The notes beneath the pieces are model-generated. The model saw only the letters and a program-made list of their open reading frames with translations. It was not told the DNA's origin and ran no database searches. Positions 18,987 through 27,158 of a DNA stretch of 64,000 nt are shown piece by piece. Each line of letters begins with the position of its first letter. The stretch's first letter is position 1. The DNA comes from Nesterenkonia sp. PF2B19 (GTDB lineage Bacteria; Actinomycetota; Actinomycetes; Actinomycetales; Micrococcaceae). The stretch lies in the NCBI RefSeq assembly GCF_001758425.2, contig NZ_MDSS02000009.1, positions 1 to 64,000 of the forward strand, in the 5' to 3' direction. Both the position numbers and the translations under genes were made by a program.

Positions 18987-21190
18987 CTACTGCGGAAGCT
19001 CCTCGCCGGTGAGGCGCCGATAGGCGTCCAGGTAGCGCTCCCGGGTGGCGGCGACGACGTCGGCGGGCAGCGCGGGCGGGGCGACGCCGGAGTCGCGGTC
19101 CCAGCCGGAGCGTGACGAGGTCAGCCAGTCACGGACGTACTGCTTGTCGAAGGACGGCTGAGCGGACCCCGGCTCCCAGGACTCGGCCGGCCAGAACCGG
19201 GAGGAGTCCGGGGTGAGCACCTCGTCACCGAGCACCAGCTCGCCGGTGGCGCGGTCCCGGCCGAACTCCAGCTTCGTGTCGGCCAGCACCACGCCGGCCT
19301 CCCGGCAGGTCTGCTCGGCCAGTCGGTAGATCCGCAGCGTGGCCTCACGGAGCTGCTCGGCCAGGTCCTCGCCCACCGAGGCGGCGAGCTCGGCGAAGCT
19401 GATGTTGACGTCGTGGCCTCCCTGCTCGGCCTTCGAGGACGGGGTGAAGATCGGCTCCGGCAGGCGGGAGCCGTCAGTGAGCCCCTCCGGCAGGGGGATG
19501 CCGGTGACGGTGCCCGACTCGCGGTACTCGGCCAGCCCGGAACCGGTGAGATACCCGCGGGCGATGCACTCGGCCTCCACCATCTCCAGGTCCCGGCAGA
19601 TCATCGCCCGCCCGGCCACGGCCTCGGGCACCTCGGTGGAGACCACATGGGTGGCGATCCCTGCCTCGCGCAGCTGCTCGAACCACCACAGACTCAGCTG
19701 GGTGAGCACCCGGCCCTTGTCCGGGATCGGAGTGGAGAGCACGTGGTCGTAGGCGCTGATCCGGTCGCTGGCGACCACCAGCACCACGTCCTGGCCGTCC
19801 CAGGCGGAGCCGGGGGCCGGTCGATAGAGGTCACGGACCTTCCCGGAGGTCACATGGACCCAGCCGGGCAGCTGGGAGGAGACGCGGATGTCCCCGGCCA
19901 GCGCCTTCGCAGCGATGTCGGTGCGGTGCTGGGCACCTCGCCAGCTGATGCGGGACACACCCTCGTAGGAGCGGCCCACCGCCTCGGCGAGCGTGGAGCC
20001 GGTGCCGACGACGGCGAGCACACGCCCGCCGGCGGTCAGCAGGTTCCCGTCCTCATCCCGGCCGGTGCCGGCGTGCAGCACGGCGACGCCGTCGAGGCCC
20101 TCCGCGGCATCCAAGCCCTGGATGACGTCGCCCTTGCGGGGAGAGTCGGGGTAGTTCTCGGCGGCCATGACGACGTCGACGGCGTAGCCGTCCCGCCAGT
20201 CCAGGGTGCGGTCCGCGCCCAGCGTGCCGGTGGCACAGTCCAGCAGCAGCCGGCCCAGGGGAGTGGCCAGCCGCTCCAGCACGGCCTGGGTCTCCGGGTC
20301 GCCGAAGCGGACGTTGAACTCCACCACCCGCACGCCGCGGGAGGTCACGGCCAGACCGCAGTACAGCACGCCCACGAAGGGGGTGCCTCGGCGGGCCATC
20401 TCCGCCACGGTGGGGCGGGCGACCCGGTCCATCACGGTGGCCACGAAGTCGCGGGTGACGCCGTCGTCGTGCGTCTCGGTGTAGCCGGTCAGCCAGTCCA
20501 GCGGGGTGTAGGCGCCCATGCCGCCGGTGTTGGGGCCGGCGTCGCCGTCGAAGATGCGCTTGAAGTCCTGGGCGGGGCTCAGCGGCACCAGGTGCTCGCC
20601 GTCGGCCAGGACGAACAGCGAGACCTCGGGGCCGTCGAGGAACTCCTCGATCACCACGGACCCGCCGGCGTCGAAGCAGGCCTGCGCGTGCGCCAGGGCG
20701 GCCTCACGGTCCTCGGTGACCACCACGCCCTTGCCGGCGGCCAGGCCGTCGTCCTTGACCACATGGGGAGCGCCGAAGCGGTCCAGTGCGGCCTCGGCGG
20801 CGGTCAGCTCGGTGGCGTGGACGGCGCCCGCAGTGGGCACCCCGGCGGCCCCCATGACCTCCTTGGCGAAGGCCTTGGAGGCCTCCAGCTGGGCGGCGGC
20901 ACCGGAGGGCCCGAACACCGGCACCCCGGCGTCCCGGACGGCGTCGGCCACTCCGGCGGCCAGCGGGGCCTCCGGGCCGACGACCACCAGGTCATAGCGT
21001 GGTCGGTCACCAGCTGGGCGACCGCCTCGCCGTCGGAGGCGTCCACCGGATGGCAGGCGACGTCCTGGGCGATCCCGGCGTTGCCAGGGGCTGCTTCGAC
21101 CGTGTCGACGGCGTCGTCGCGCAGCAGTGCTCGGACAATGGCGTGCTCGCGGCCTCCCGGCCCCACAACTAGTACCTTCACGGTGGTCAA
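18987..21190 (-). CDS. purD-purC: PurD-PurC fusion: GAR synthetase + SAICAR synthetase (frameshift near 21001)
   Basis: One reading frame encodes two purine enzymes. The N-terminal about 425 residues are phosphoribosylamine-glycine ligase (VLVVGPGGREHAIVRAL, GPEAPLAAGVADAV, KDDGLAAGKGVVV, EFNVRFGDPETQ). They run without a stop (AGDIRVSSQLPGWVHV) into SAICAR synthetase (SGKVRDLYRP, SDRISAYDHVLSTPIPDKG, LADTKLEFG, SFDKQYVRDWL). The start is ATG 21190. Near 21001 one base is missing between VTDH and DLVVVGPEAP. The corrected length is 734 residues. No start codon with a ribosome-binding site is visible at the junction, which favours a true fusion; loss of an intervening stop by sequence error cannot be excluded. 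It is first in the operon. Confidence 0.9.
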
Positions 21191-21216
21191 GACTACGTCA
21201 TGGGGCTGCCATCAGG

Positions 21217-21288
21217 GCCGAGTTGGTCCGCAGTTGCGGGTACTCGACTCGATCGAGTCGAGTACCCGCAACTGCGGACCAACTCGGC
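21217..21288. repeat. 72-bp perfect palindrome (copy 1)
   Basis: Every base from 21217 to 21252 is complementary to its partner in 21253-21288, centred on GATC at 21251-21254, with no loop. It occupies the 156-bp gap between the divergent purD-purC and asparaginase-like genes. A decayed copy of the same element lies at 25059-25122. It could extrude as a cruciform, act as a terminator in both directions, or be a REP-like or miniature mobile palindrome. Confidence 0.85.
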
Positions 21289-21346
21289 AGTTCGTCGCGC
21301 GACGGAGGCGCGGCATCTCTGCGGAGCGCCCTCTAGACTGGGCCGC

Positions 21347-22435
21347 ATGAGCGCCGACCACCCCCAGAGCACCCGCACCGCCCGTGACGCCGCCCCTGCC
21401 TCGCCGGCTCCGGTGACCACGGGGACGCCGCCGCATACCGCCTCCGCCGCGGAGTCCGCGGAGCTGGCCTGGGTGACCAGGGCCGGGGCCGTGGAGTCCC
21501 GGCACATCGGCTCGGCGGTGCTGCTCGGCCCCGACGGTGCAGTGCTGGAGTCCCTCGGCGCCCCGCAGCGGCCGATCTTCCCGCGCTCCACGCTGAAGCC
21601 GTTCCAGGCGATCGCCTCCCTGCGGTCTGGTGCCCTGATCTCCCAGGAGGCGGTGGCCCTGGCCTGTGGGTCCCACAACGGGTCGCGGCGGCACCAGGAG
21701 GTGGCCGCGGCGGTGCTGGAGGCCGAGAAGCTCGACGAGTCCTACCTGCGCTGCCCGGCCGCCTACCCGGCCCGGGAGAAGGACCTGATCGACCACATCA
21801 CGGCTGGCCGGGAGAAGACTCCGCTGGCGTTCAACTGCTCCGGCAAGCACGCCGGTTTCCTGGCGGCCACCCGCACCCAGGGGTGGCGGTTGGCCACGTA
21901 CACGGATCCCAAGCACCCCATGCAGCAGGCGGTGATGACCGTGCTGGAGGAGTACTGCGAGGAGGTCCCGGGCGTGGTGGGCACCGACGGCTGCGGGGCG
22001 CCCGCGCCGTCGCTCACCCTGACGGGGCTGGCCCGCGGGTTCTCCAAGATCGCCTCCGCCACCTCCCGACGGGACGCGGAGGTCCACGCCTTCACCGTCT
22101 CCCAGGCGATGCTGGACTACCCCTGGGCGGTCCACGGGCGCGGAGAGGCCAACACGGTGGTGATGGAGGAGCTGGGGCTGCTCGCCAAGCTCGGCGCCGA
22201 GGGCGTGCTGATCGTCGGCGCCCCGGACGGCACGACGGCGGCGGTGAAGACCCTGGACGGCAGCCAGCGGGCCAACAACCTGGTGGCGCTGAGCCTGCTG
22301 GCCGCCCACGGCGTGATCGACGTCGACGCGCTCGGCGCGGTGCTGAAGAAGCTCATCCGGCCGATCACCGGCGGCGTCGACGAGGCCCAGGTGGGCAGCA
22401 TCCGACTGTCCCACACGGTGCTCGAACGGCTCTGA
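21347..22435 (+). CDS. Asparaginase II family protein (PF06089 type)
   Basis: A 362-residue protein related to the thermolabile, Rhizobium-type L-asparaginases, distinct from E. coli AnsA/AnsB. Characteristic segments are IFPRSTLKPFQAIASLRSGA, ALACGSHNGSRRHQEV, LAFNCSGKHAGFLAATR and GTDGCGAPAPSLTL. The first 40 residues are low-complexity Ala/Pro/Thr and not a clear signal peptide, so the enzyme is probably cytoplasmic. ATG 21347 is the first good start after the 72-bp palindrome. An SCP-like gene follows after 20 bp on the same strand. Confidence 0.82.
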   Translation: MSADHPQSTRTARDAAPASPAPVTTGTPPHTASAAESAELAWVTRAGAVESRHIGSAVLLGPDGAVLESLGAPQRPIFPRSTLKPFQAIASLRSGALISQEAVALACGSHNGSRRHQEVAAAVLEAEKLDESYLRCPAAYPAREKDLIDHITAGREKTPLAFNCSGKHAGFLAATRTQGWRLATYTDPKHPMQQAVMTVLEEYCEEVPGVVGTDGCGAPAPSLTLTGLARGFSKIASATSRRDAEVHAFTVSQAMLDYPWAVHGRGEANTVVMEELGLLAKLGAEGVLIVGAPDGTTAAVKTLDGSQRANNLVALSLLAAHGVIDVDALGAVLKKLIRPITGGVDEAQVGSIRLSHTVLERL

Positions 22436-22455
22436 CGCGGCGGTCCGGGAAATCG

Positions 22456-22818
22456 ATGGCACGACGACGCATCACCGCTGAAGCCGGGACGGCCGCACTG
22501 CGCCGGTGGGCTGAGGCCGGCGACGCCGATCGGCGCACCGTGGCCACGGCCGTCCGGTATCTGCTGGAGGAGCTGGCCGAGCGCGCCCCGGGGAACTCCG
22601 TGGAGGTCCGGGTGCCGCCCTTCGGCGTCACCCAGTGCGTGGAGGGGCCGACCCACACCCGCGGAACCCCGCCGAACGTCGTCGAGCTCGACGCCGCCAC
22701 CTGGCTGGCGCTGGCCGTCGGCCGGCTGAGCTGGGATGAGGCGCGAGCGGAGGGCCGGATCTCCGCCTCCGGCATCCGCGCGGACCTGACCGAGGTGCTG
22801 CCGCTGGTGCACAGCTGA
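22456..22818 (+). CDS. Sterol carrier family-like protein (bacterial SCP ortholog)
   Basis: A 120-residue protein starting MARRRITAEAGTAALRRW. The segments NSVEVRVPPFGVTQCVEGPTHTRGTPPNVVELDAATWLALAVG and LSWDEARAEGRISASGIRADL match the actinobacterial SCP-like family, whose fold resembles sterol carrier protein 2. The ligand and role are unknown. It follows the asparaginase-like gene by 20 bp and is probably in its transcript. A hairpin follows at 22835-22900. Confidence 0.75.
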   Translation: MARRRITAEAGTAALRRWAEAGDADRRTVATAVRYLLEELAERAPGNSVEVRVPPFGVTQCVEGPTHTRGTPPNVVELDAATWLALAVGRLSWDEARAEGRISASGIRADLTEVLPLVHS

Positions 22819-22834
22819 ACCCACCCCTCACGTG

Positions 22835-22900
22835 GAGAGGGTGCGCCTCCGCCCGAATGACGCCCTGCGGCGGCTCAGTGCGGCGGAGACGCACCCTCTC
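22835..22900. terminator. Bidirectional terminator / inverted repeat
   Basis: GAGAGGGTGCGCCTCCGCC at 22835-22853 pairs with GGCGGAGACGCACCCTCTC at 22882-22900 (18 of 19 bases) with a 28-base loop. It lies between the convergent SCP-like gene and the xylanase gene. Confidence 0.6.
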
Positions 22901-22914
22901 AACGAGGCTGGTGA

Positions 22915-24861
22915 TCAGTTCCGGCCCGGCGTGCCCTGGCCCGGACGGTCATCACCGTGGGGCGGACCATGGCCGGGGCGCTCGTCGTGGTCGGGCGGAC
23001 CATGGCCGGGGCGATCATCTCCGCTGGGCGGGCCGTGGCCCGGGCGGTCCTGGCCGGTCTCGTCCTCGTCGAGGCCTTCGGGCCAGTTGACCAGCAGCTC
23101 GTCATCGCCGTCGTCGTCGACCTTCTCCACCGTGATCGAGTTGATCGTGTAGGCGCTGCCGCCTCCGCCGCCGCGCACGGCGATGTTGCCGATGAGCCCG
23201 TCGGCGGGCTCGGTGCCGTCCATCGTGAACTCGGTGACCAGGTCATACGTCCCCATGTTCACCAAGCCGCGGTTGAAGTAGGCCGGAATATGGGAGGCGA
23301 CCTCGGAGGCGGAGTACTGGTGATCGTTCACCGCGGCGCCGTCGCCGGAGGTGTAGCCGCCGTTGGACTCATCATGGATCCATCGGATCCTCACCGATGT
23401 GGTGCCTGCCGGTGTGACGGTGACCGTGAGGCGGTAGGTGGCGTCGGGCTCGGGATCGAAGGCGACCTGGCCGTCCTCCCCAGCGGTCGACCATGGCCAC
23501 TGGGAGGAGTCGTTCCCGAGGATGATGTTCGCTCCGGTGTATCCATCCCCGTGCTCCGCGTGGTAGACATGCACGCCGTCGATCGGGTCGTGCCCGTCGT
23601 CGTAGTCCGGTTCGATCCATTCGTGCTCCGCAAGGAACTCCTCGGGCCAGAGGATGCCCAGCAGAGCCTTCTTCGCGTGACCGTCGACGTCATAGGGCAT
23701 GGCGTACTCGCCGCCTCGCCAGCCTTCCATGACGTCGCGGACCCCGGCGAGCTTCACTGTTGAGATGACCTTGGGGTTGTCGGTGGTGTTCCCCGGGCCG
23801 ATCGCATAGTCCCGGAAGATTCGGAACAGCTCCGCATACTGGACGCCCTGGTTGTTCTCCTTGACCTCGTCGAACTCCCCCGGAGGCACCCCGACGTCCA
23901 TCTCGGTGATGTGGATCTCCACCCCGGGCAGAGTGGCGAAGAGCTGGATGTTCTCCTCGACATCGCTGACGTCCGTGTTCAGACCGTAGTGGCCCTGCAT
24001 GCCGATGACCTCGATCAGCTGCTTTCCATCCGGTCGAAGGCCTTCATGGGTCTCGTTGATCTCACGAACCATGTCATGGACCACACGGGCCTTGTCCGGG
24101 TTGTTCAGGCCGAAGTCGTTATAGGTGAGTTTGACGTCCCATCCGTTCTCATCCACCACCTCGGCGGCTTTGAGGAACGCCATCTCCACCCAGTCAGGGC
24201 CGAGGGCCGGATACCAGCCCTGGCCGGTGGTCAACGACGCTCGCCAGTCGGAAGGATCCGCGCTCTCGATCGCCTCATTGACCACGTCGATCGCTTGGAG
24301 GTCTTCCCCGAAGTGTCCGAGGACCTCTTCGATGTGGGTCTCCAGGTTCTCCTGCGCCACTGCGGGGTCGTACTCGCCGGGCTGTCCGTAGCGGGCCGGG
24401 GGTGCGTCCCACATCCACGACGGCGTCTGGGAATGCCAGGCCAGCGTGTGCCCGGAGAAGAGCAGGTCCGGGTTGTGCTCCGCGTGCTGGGCCATGGCTG
24501 CCTCAGCGTTCTCGAATGTGAAGACGCCCTTCTCCGGCTGAGTGCTCTCCGGTTTCATCTCATTGCCCGGCGTGTAGGAGGCGTAGTTGTAGATCAGTCC
24601 TTCCATCTCTCCGCGCCCGAAGATGCCGAAGTGGAAGTAGTCCTCGTACTGATCCTTCAGGGCGGGGTAGTTCTCATAGGTCATGCCGGTGGGTGGCAGG
24701 TCGCTCTCTGGAGCTGCCTCCGCGGGTTGGTCCGGCGAACCGATGAGGGAAGCGCTTGCCAAAAGTCCGACGAGGACCGCCGCTCCGAGGAGTCGGAGGG
24801 GCCGTCGTCGCGGTGGTCTGTCTTCGGCCTGTGGATGGTTGTGATGCCGCGGGATGGGCAT
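22915..24861 (-). CDS. Secreted GH10 endo-1,4-beta-xylanase with C-terminal accessory domain
   Basis: A 648-residue secreted enzyme that cleaves xylan. ATG 24861 follows GGAGAGAG. Residues 1-50 form a signal peptide (RRRPLRLLGAAVLVGLLASASL, ending near AEAA). The GH10 barrel holds GHTLAWHSQTPSW, the acid/base Glu196 in DVVNEAIE and the nucleophile Glu320 in IHITEMDV. After about residue 420 there is a beta-rich module (YTGANIILGNDSSQWPW) that looks like a carbohydrate-binding domain. A short acidic linker follows, with four RPGHGPP-type repeats at the C-terminus. Upstream are a LacI-type palindrome and a Crp-like site. Confidence 0.93.
   Translation of the reverse strand: MPIPRHHNHPQAEDRPPRRRPLRLLGAAVLVGLLASASLIGSPDQPAEAAPESDLPPTGMTYENYPALKDQYEDYFHFGIFGRGEMEGLIYNYASYTPGNEMKPESTQPEKGVFTFENAEAAMAQHAEHNPDLLFSGHTLAWHSQTPSWMWDAPPARYGQPGEYDPAVAQENLETHIEEVLGHFGEDLQAIDVVNEAIESADPSDWRASLTTGQGWYPALGPDWVEMAFLKAAEVVDENGWDVKLTYNDFGLNNPDKARVVHDMVREINETHEGLRPDGKQLIEVIGMQGHYGLNTDVSDVEENIQLFATLPGVEIHITEMDVGVPPGEFDEVKENNQGVQYAELFRIFRDYAIGPGNTTDNPKVISTVKLAGVRDVMEGWRGGEYAMPYDVDGHAKKALLGILWPEEFLAEHEWIEPDYDDGHDPIDGVHVYHAEHGDGYTGANIILGNDSSQWPWSTAGEDGQVAFDPEPDATYRLTVTVTPAGTTSVRIRWIHDESNGGYTSGDGAAVNDHQYSASEVASHIPAYFNRGLVNMGTYDLVTEFTMDGTEPADGLIGNIAVRGGGGGSAYTINSITVEKVDDDGDDELLVNWPEGLDEDETGQDRPGHGPPSGDDRPGHGPPDHDERPGHGPPHGDDRPGQGTPGRN
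22931..23055 (-). repeat. Short tandem repeats encoding the RPGHGPP tail of the xylanase
   Basis: The 3' end of the xylanase gene repeats a unit encoding DRPGHGPP four times with small changes (SGDD, DHDE, HGDD spacers; the last copy reads RPGQGTP). Pro/Gly-rich tails of this kind often act as flexible spacers or cell-wall-contact regions. That role is inference. Confidence 0.7.
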
Positions 24862-24912
24862 GGGACTCTCTCCGTCAGTATCGATGAGGCCGGGAGAACT
24901 GCCTCGCGTCCA

Positions 24913-24930
24913 ATGGAATACGCTTTCCAT
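24913..24930. promoter_or_regulatory. LacI-family-type operator upstream of xylanase
   Basis: ATGGAATACGCTTTCCAT: six-base arms ATGGAA/TTCCAT around a central CG, the layout bound by LacI/GalR-family repressors (compare the cre consensus TGWAANCGNTNWCA). It lies 52 bp upstream of the xylanase ATG, where it could block transcription. No LacI-type gene is in the window. Confidence 0.55.
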
Positions 24931-24949
24931 CTCCCTGCGTTGAACCTAC

Positions 24950-24965
24950 TGTGGCCTGGCTCACA
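24950..24965. promoter_or_regulatory. Crp/GlxR-like site upstream of xylanase
   Basis: TGTGGCCTGGCTCACA matches TGTGA-N6-TCACA with one mismatch. It lies 89 bp upstream of the xylanase start. A crp gene is in the window at 34513-35190. Confidence 0.4.
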
Positions 24966-25058
24966 TTTCAAGGGTCTCGAAAAACAAAATCGTGTCAATG
25001 GAGTCGGGACAGCGAGAGAGTGCTCTCCGAGCTGGTCTGCGCGGGGCCCGAGCGCGCG

Positions 25059-25122
25059 TGAGTTGTCTGAGTGTGGGTATCGACTCGATCGAGTCGAGTA
25101 CCCACAACTCCAGACCAACTCA
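25059..25122. repeat. Decayed copy of the large palindrome (copy 2)
   Basis: The right arm (GAGTCGAGTACCCACAACTC at 25091-25110, continuing to 25122) closely resembles the right arm of the 72-bp palindrome at 21217-21288, and the centre GATC at 25087-25090 is conserved. The left arm lacks four single bases relative to its partner, so pairing is bulged. It lies between the xylanase and the ABC exporter. Confidence 0.7.
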
Positions 25123-25172
25123 GCGGGGCGTGGGGCGGGGTGTGGGAGGGAGGGGGGCGTCGTCGTTGAGGA

Positions 25173-27158
25173 TCAGGAGCCCATAGTGGCTTCCCATGCG
25201 GCGTGCAGCTTGGCGTAGTACCCGCCAGCGGCGATGAGCTCCTCGGGGGAGCCGTCCTCCACCACACGCCCCTCGTCCACCACCAGGACCCGGTCGGCGA
25301 TCGCCACGGTGGAGAGCCGGTGCGCGATGATCAGCGCCGTCCGGTTCCCCAGCAGCCGCTGCAGCCCCTGCTGCACCAGCTGCTCGCTGGGCAGGTCCAG
25401 GGAGGAGGTCGCTTCATCCAGGATCAGCACCGCGGGATCCGCCAGGAAAGCGCGGGCGAAGGAGATCAGCTGCCGCTGTCCGGCCGAGAGCCGACCCCCG
25501 CGCTTGTTGACGTCGGTGTCGTAGCTCTCGGGCAGGTCCATGATGAACTCATGGGCGCCCACGGCCTGGGCAGCGGCGATCACGTCCTCCTGCGGGGCGT
25601 CGGGGCGGCCCAGCGCGATGTTCTCGGTGATCGTGCCGGAGAACAGGAACGCCTCCTGGGTCACCATCGCCACGTGACGGTGGTGGTCCTCCAGGGAGAG
25701 CTTCCGCAGGTCGACGCCGTCGAGGGTCAGACTGCCGGAGGTGACGTCGTAGAACCGGGCCAGCAGCTTCACCAGCGTGGACTTGCCCGCTCCGGTGCGG
25801 CCGACGACGGCCACGGTCTGTCCGGCGGGGATGTGCAGGTCCATCCGATGCAGCACCACGGGACCCTCAGACGTATAGCGGAACTCCGCCTGGGAGAACT
25901 CCACCTCGCCGCGGCAGGCGTCCAGACGCTCCGGCTGCGGGTCCTCGGTGACGGTCGGCTTCTCCTCCAACAGGCCGGAGACCTTCTCGAGCGCCGCCGT
26001 GGCCGACTGCAGGGCGTTGTAGAACATGGCGATCATGTCCAGCGGCTGGAAGACGCGTTTGGTGGCCAGCAGCAGCGCCACCAGCACACCCACCTCCAGG
26101 TCTCCCTGCAGCACCCGGAAGCCGCCCCAGATCAGCACGGCGGCCACGGTGAGGTTGCCCAGGGCCAGCAGGGCGGGCTGCAGGATCCCGAACAGACCCA
26201 GGGAGCGGACCATGTCATCCCGGTAACTGTGCGCCAGGCGCTGGTACTGCCGGGACCGCGAGGACTCACGACGGAACGCCTGCACCGCGCGGATGCCGGT
26301 CATAGTCTCCACGAAGTGGACGATCATGCGGGCCGAGGAGATGCGGGTCTGCCGGTAGGCGACCTCGGAGCGCCGCTGGTACCAGCGGCCCAGCAGGGCG
26401 ATCGGCACGGCGACGGCGACCAGCAGGAGCCCGGAGCGCCAGTCCAGGATCACGATGGAGATGGCGGTGAAGGACATGAACATGATGCCGGAGACCAGCG
26501 AGCTGATGCCCTGGTCGAGCAGCTCGCGCAGCGACTCCAGGTCCGAGGTCTGCCGGGAGATGACCTTCCCGGAGGTGTAGTCCTCGTGGAAGTCGAGGCT
26601 GAGCTGCTGGGTCTTGCGGAAGACCTCGCCGCGCAGGGTGAACAGCATCTGCTGGGAGACCTCGGCGGTCATCCGGGTGTAGGCCCAGGTCAGCACCCCG
26701 GCCGACACTGCGGCGGCCACATAGGTGACCCCGGGCAGGATCATGCCGGAGCTCTGGCCCTCCATCATCCGGGGCAGTCCCCAGTCGATGGCCCAGGCGA
26801 TGATCAGCGGAGTGGCGGCCTGGGCGGCCTGGGCGACCATGACGAACAGCGCGGTGATCAGCAGCTTCAGCCGCACGCCCTTCGAGAGGTGCACCAGCAG
26901 CTTCCAGGAGCGGCGGCGGATGAACTTCCGCTCCTCAGCGTCCATGTCCACCTGTTCCTCGCCCGCGGTGCCGCGCAGATGGTCGAAGCGCGGGTCCTCC
27001 GGTGAGAAGCTGCCGTGGCGGATGGCCTCGGGCACGGCGGTGCGGGTGGTGGCGGCGACGGGATCGACGTCGAACTCCGGCACATCGTTCTCGGAGCGTC
27101 GGCCCGAGGAGCCCCGATCCGCGGAGCCGCGGTGGCCGTTCTGGGTGGTCTCAGCCAT
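25173..27158 (-). CDS. ABC exporter, permease-ATPase fusion (subunit 2, catalytic)
   Basis: A 661-residue type IV ABC half-transporter. ATG 27158 is chosen for the AGGAGG site upstream; it overlaps the stop of subunit 1 by eight bases. There is a cytoplasmic N-terminal extension of about 90 residues, then six transmembrane helices. The nucleotide-binding domain carries Walker A GRTGAGKST, Q-loop TQEAFLF, signature LSAGQRQ and Walker B VLILDEATSSLD with the catalytic Glu, plus an AHRLS switch His. The signature has Ala for the second Gly. With subunit 1 it should form a heterodimeric exporter; the substrate could be a lipid, peptide or drug. Confidence 0.9.
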   Translation of the reverse strand: MAETTQNGHRGSADRGSSGRRSENDVPEFDVDPVAATTRTAVPEAIRHGSFSPEDPRFDHLRGTAGEEQVDMDAEERKFIRRRSWKLLVHLSKGVRLKLLITALFVMVAQAAQAATPLIIAWAIDWGLPRMMEGQSSGMILPGVTYVAAAVSAGVLTWAYTRMTAEVSQQMLFTLRGEVFRKTQQLSLDFHEDYTSGKVISRQTSDLESLRELLDQGISSLVSGIMFMSFTAISIVILDWRSGLLLVAVAVPIALLGRWYQRRSEVAYRQTRISSARMIVHFVETMTGIRAVQAFRRESSRSRQYQRLAHSYRDDMVRSLGLFGILQPALLALGNLTVAAVLIWGGFRVLQGDLEVGVLVALLLATKRVFQPLDMIAMFYNALQSATAALEKVSGLLEEKPTVTEDPQPERLDACRGEVEFSQAEFRYTSEGPVVLHRMDLHIPAGQTVAVVGRTGAGKSTLVKLLARFYDVTSGSLTLDGVDLRKLSLEDHHRHVAMVTQEAFLFSGTITENIALGRPDAPQEDVIAAAQAVGAHEFIMDLPESYDTDVNKRGGRLSAGQRQLISFARAFLADPAVLILDEATSSLDLPSEQLVQQGLQRLLGNRTALIIAHRLSTVAIADRVLVVDEGRVVEDGSPEELIAAGGYYAKLHAAWEATMGS

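Larger units (their letters stand above)
24862..25172. other. 311-bp regulatory gap between xylanase and ABC exporter genes
   Basis: No gene was found here. The xylanase-proximal half carries a LacI-type palindrome (24913-24930), a Crp-like site (24950-24965) and an AT-richer stretch (about 24960-25000) that probably contains the promoter. The distal half carries the second, decayed copy of the large palindromic repeat (25059-25122). Confidence 0.6.

Noticed and set aside
22931-23055. Repeats at the xylanase 3' end as a CRISPR array
   Set aside because: The units are short, in frame and without unique spacers; they encode a Pro/Gly tail.
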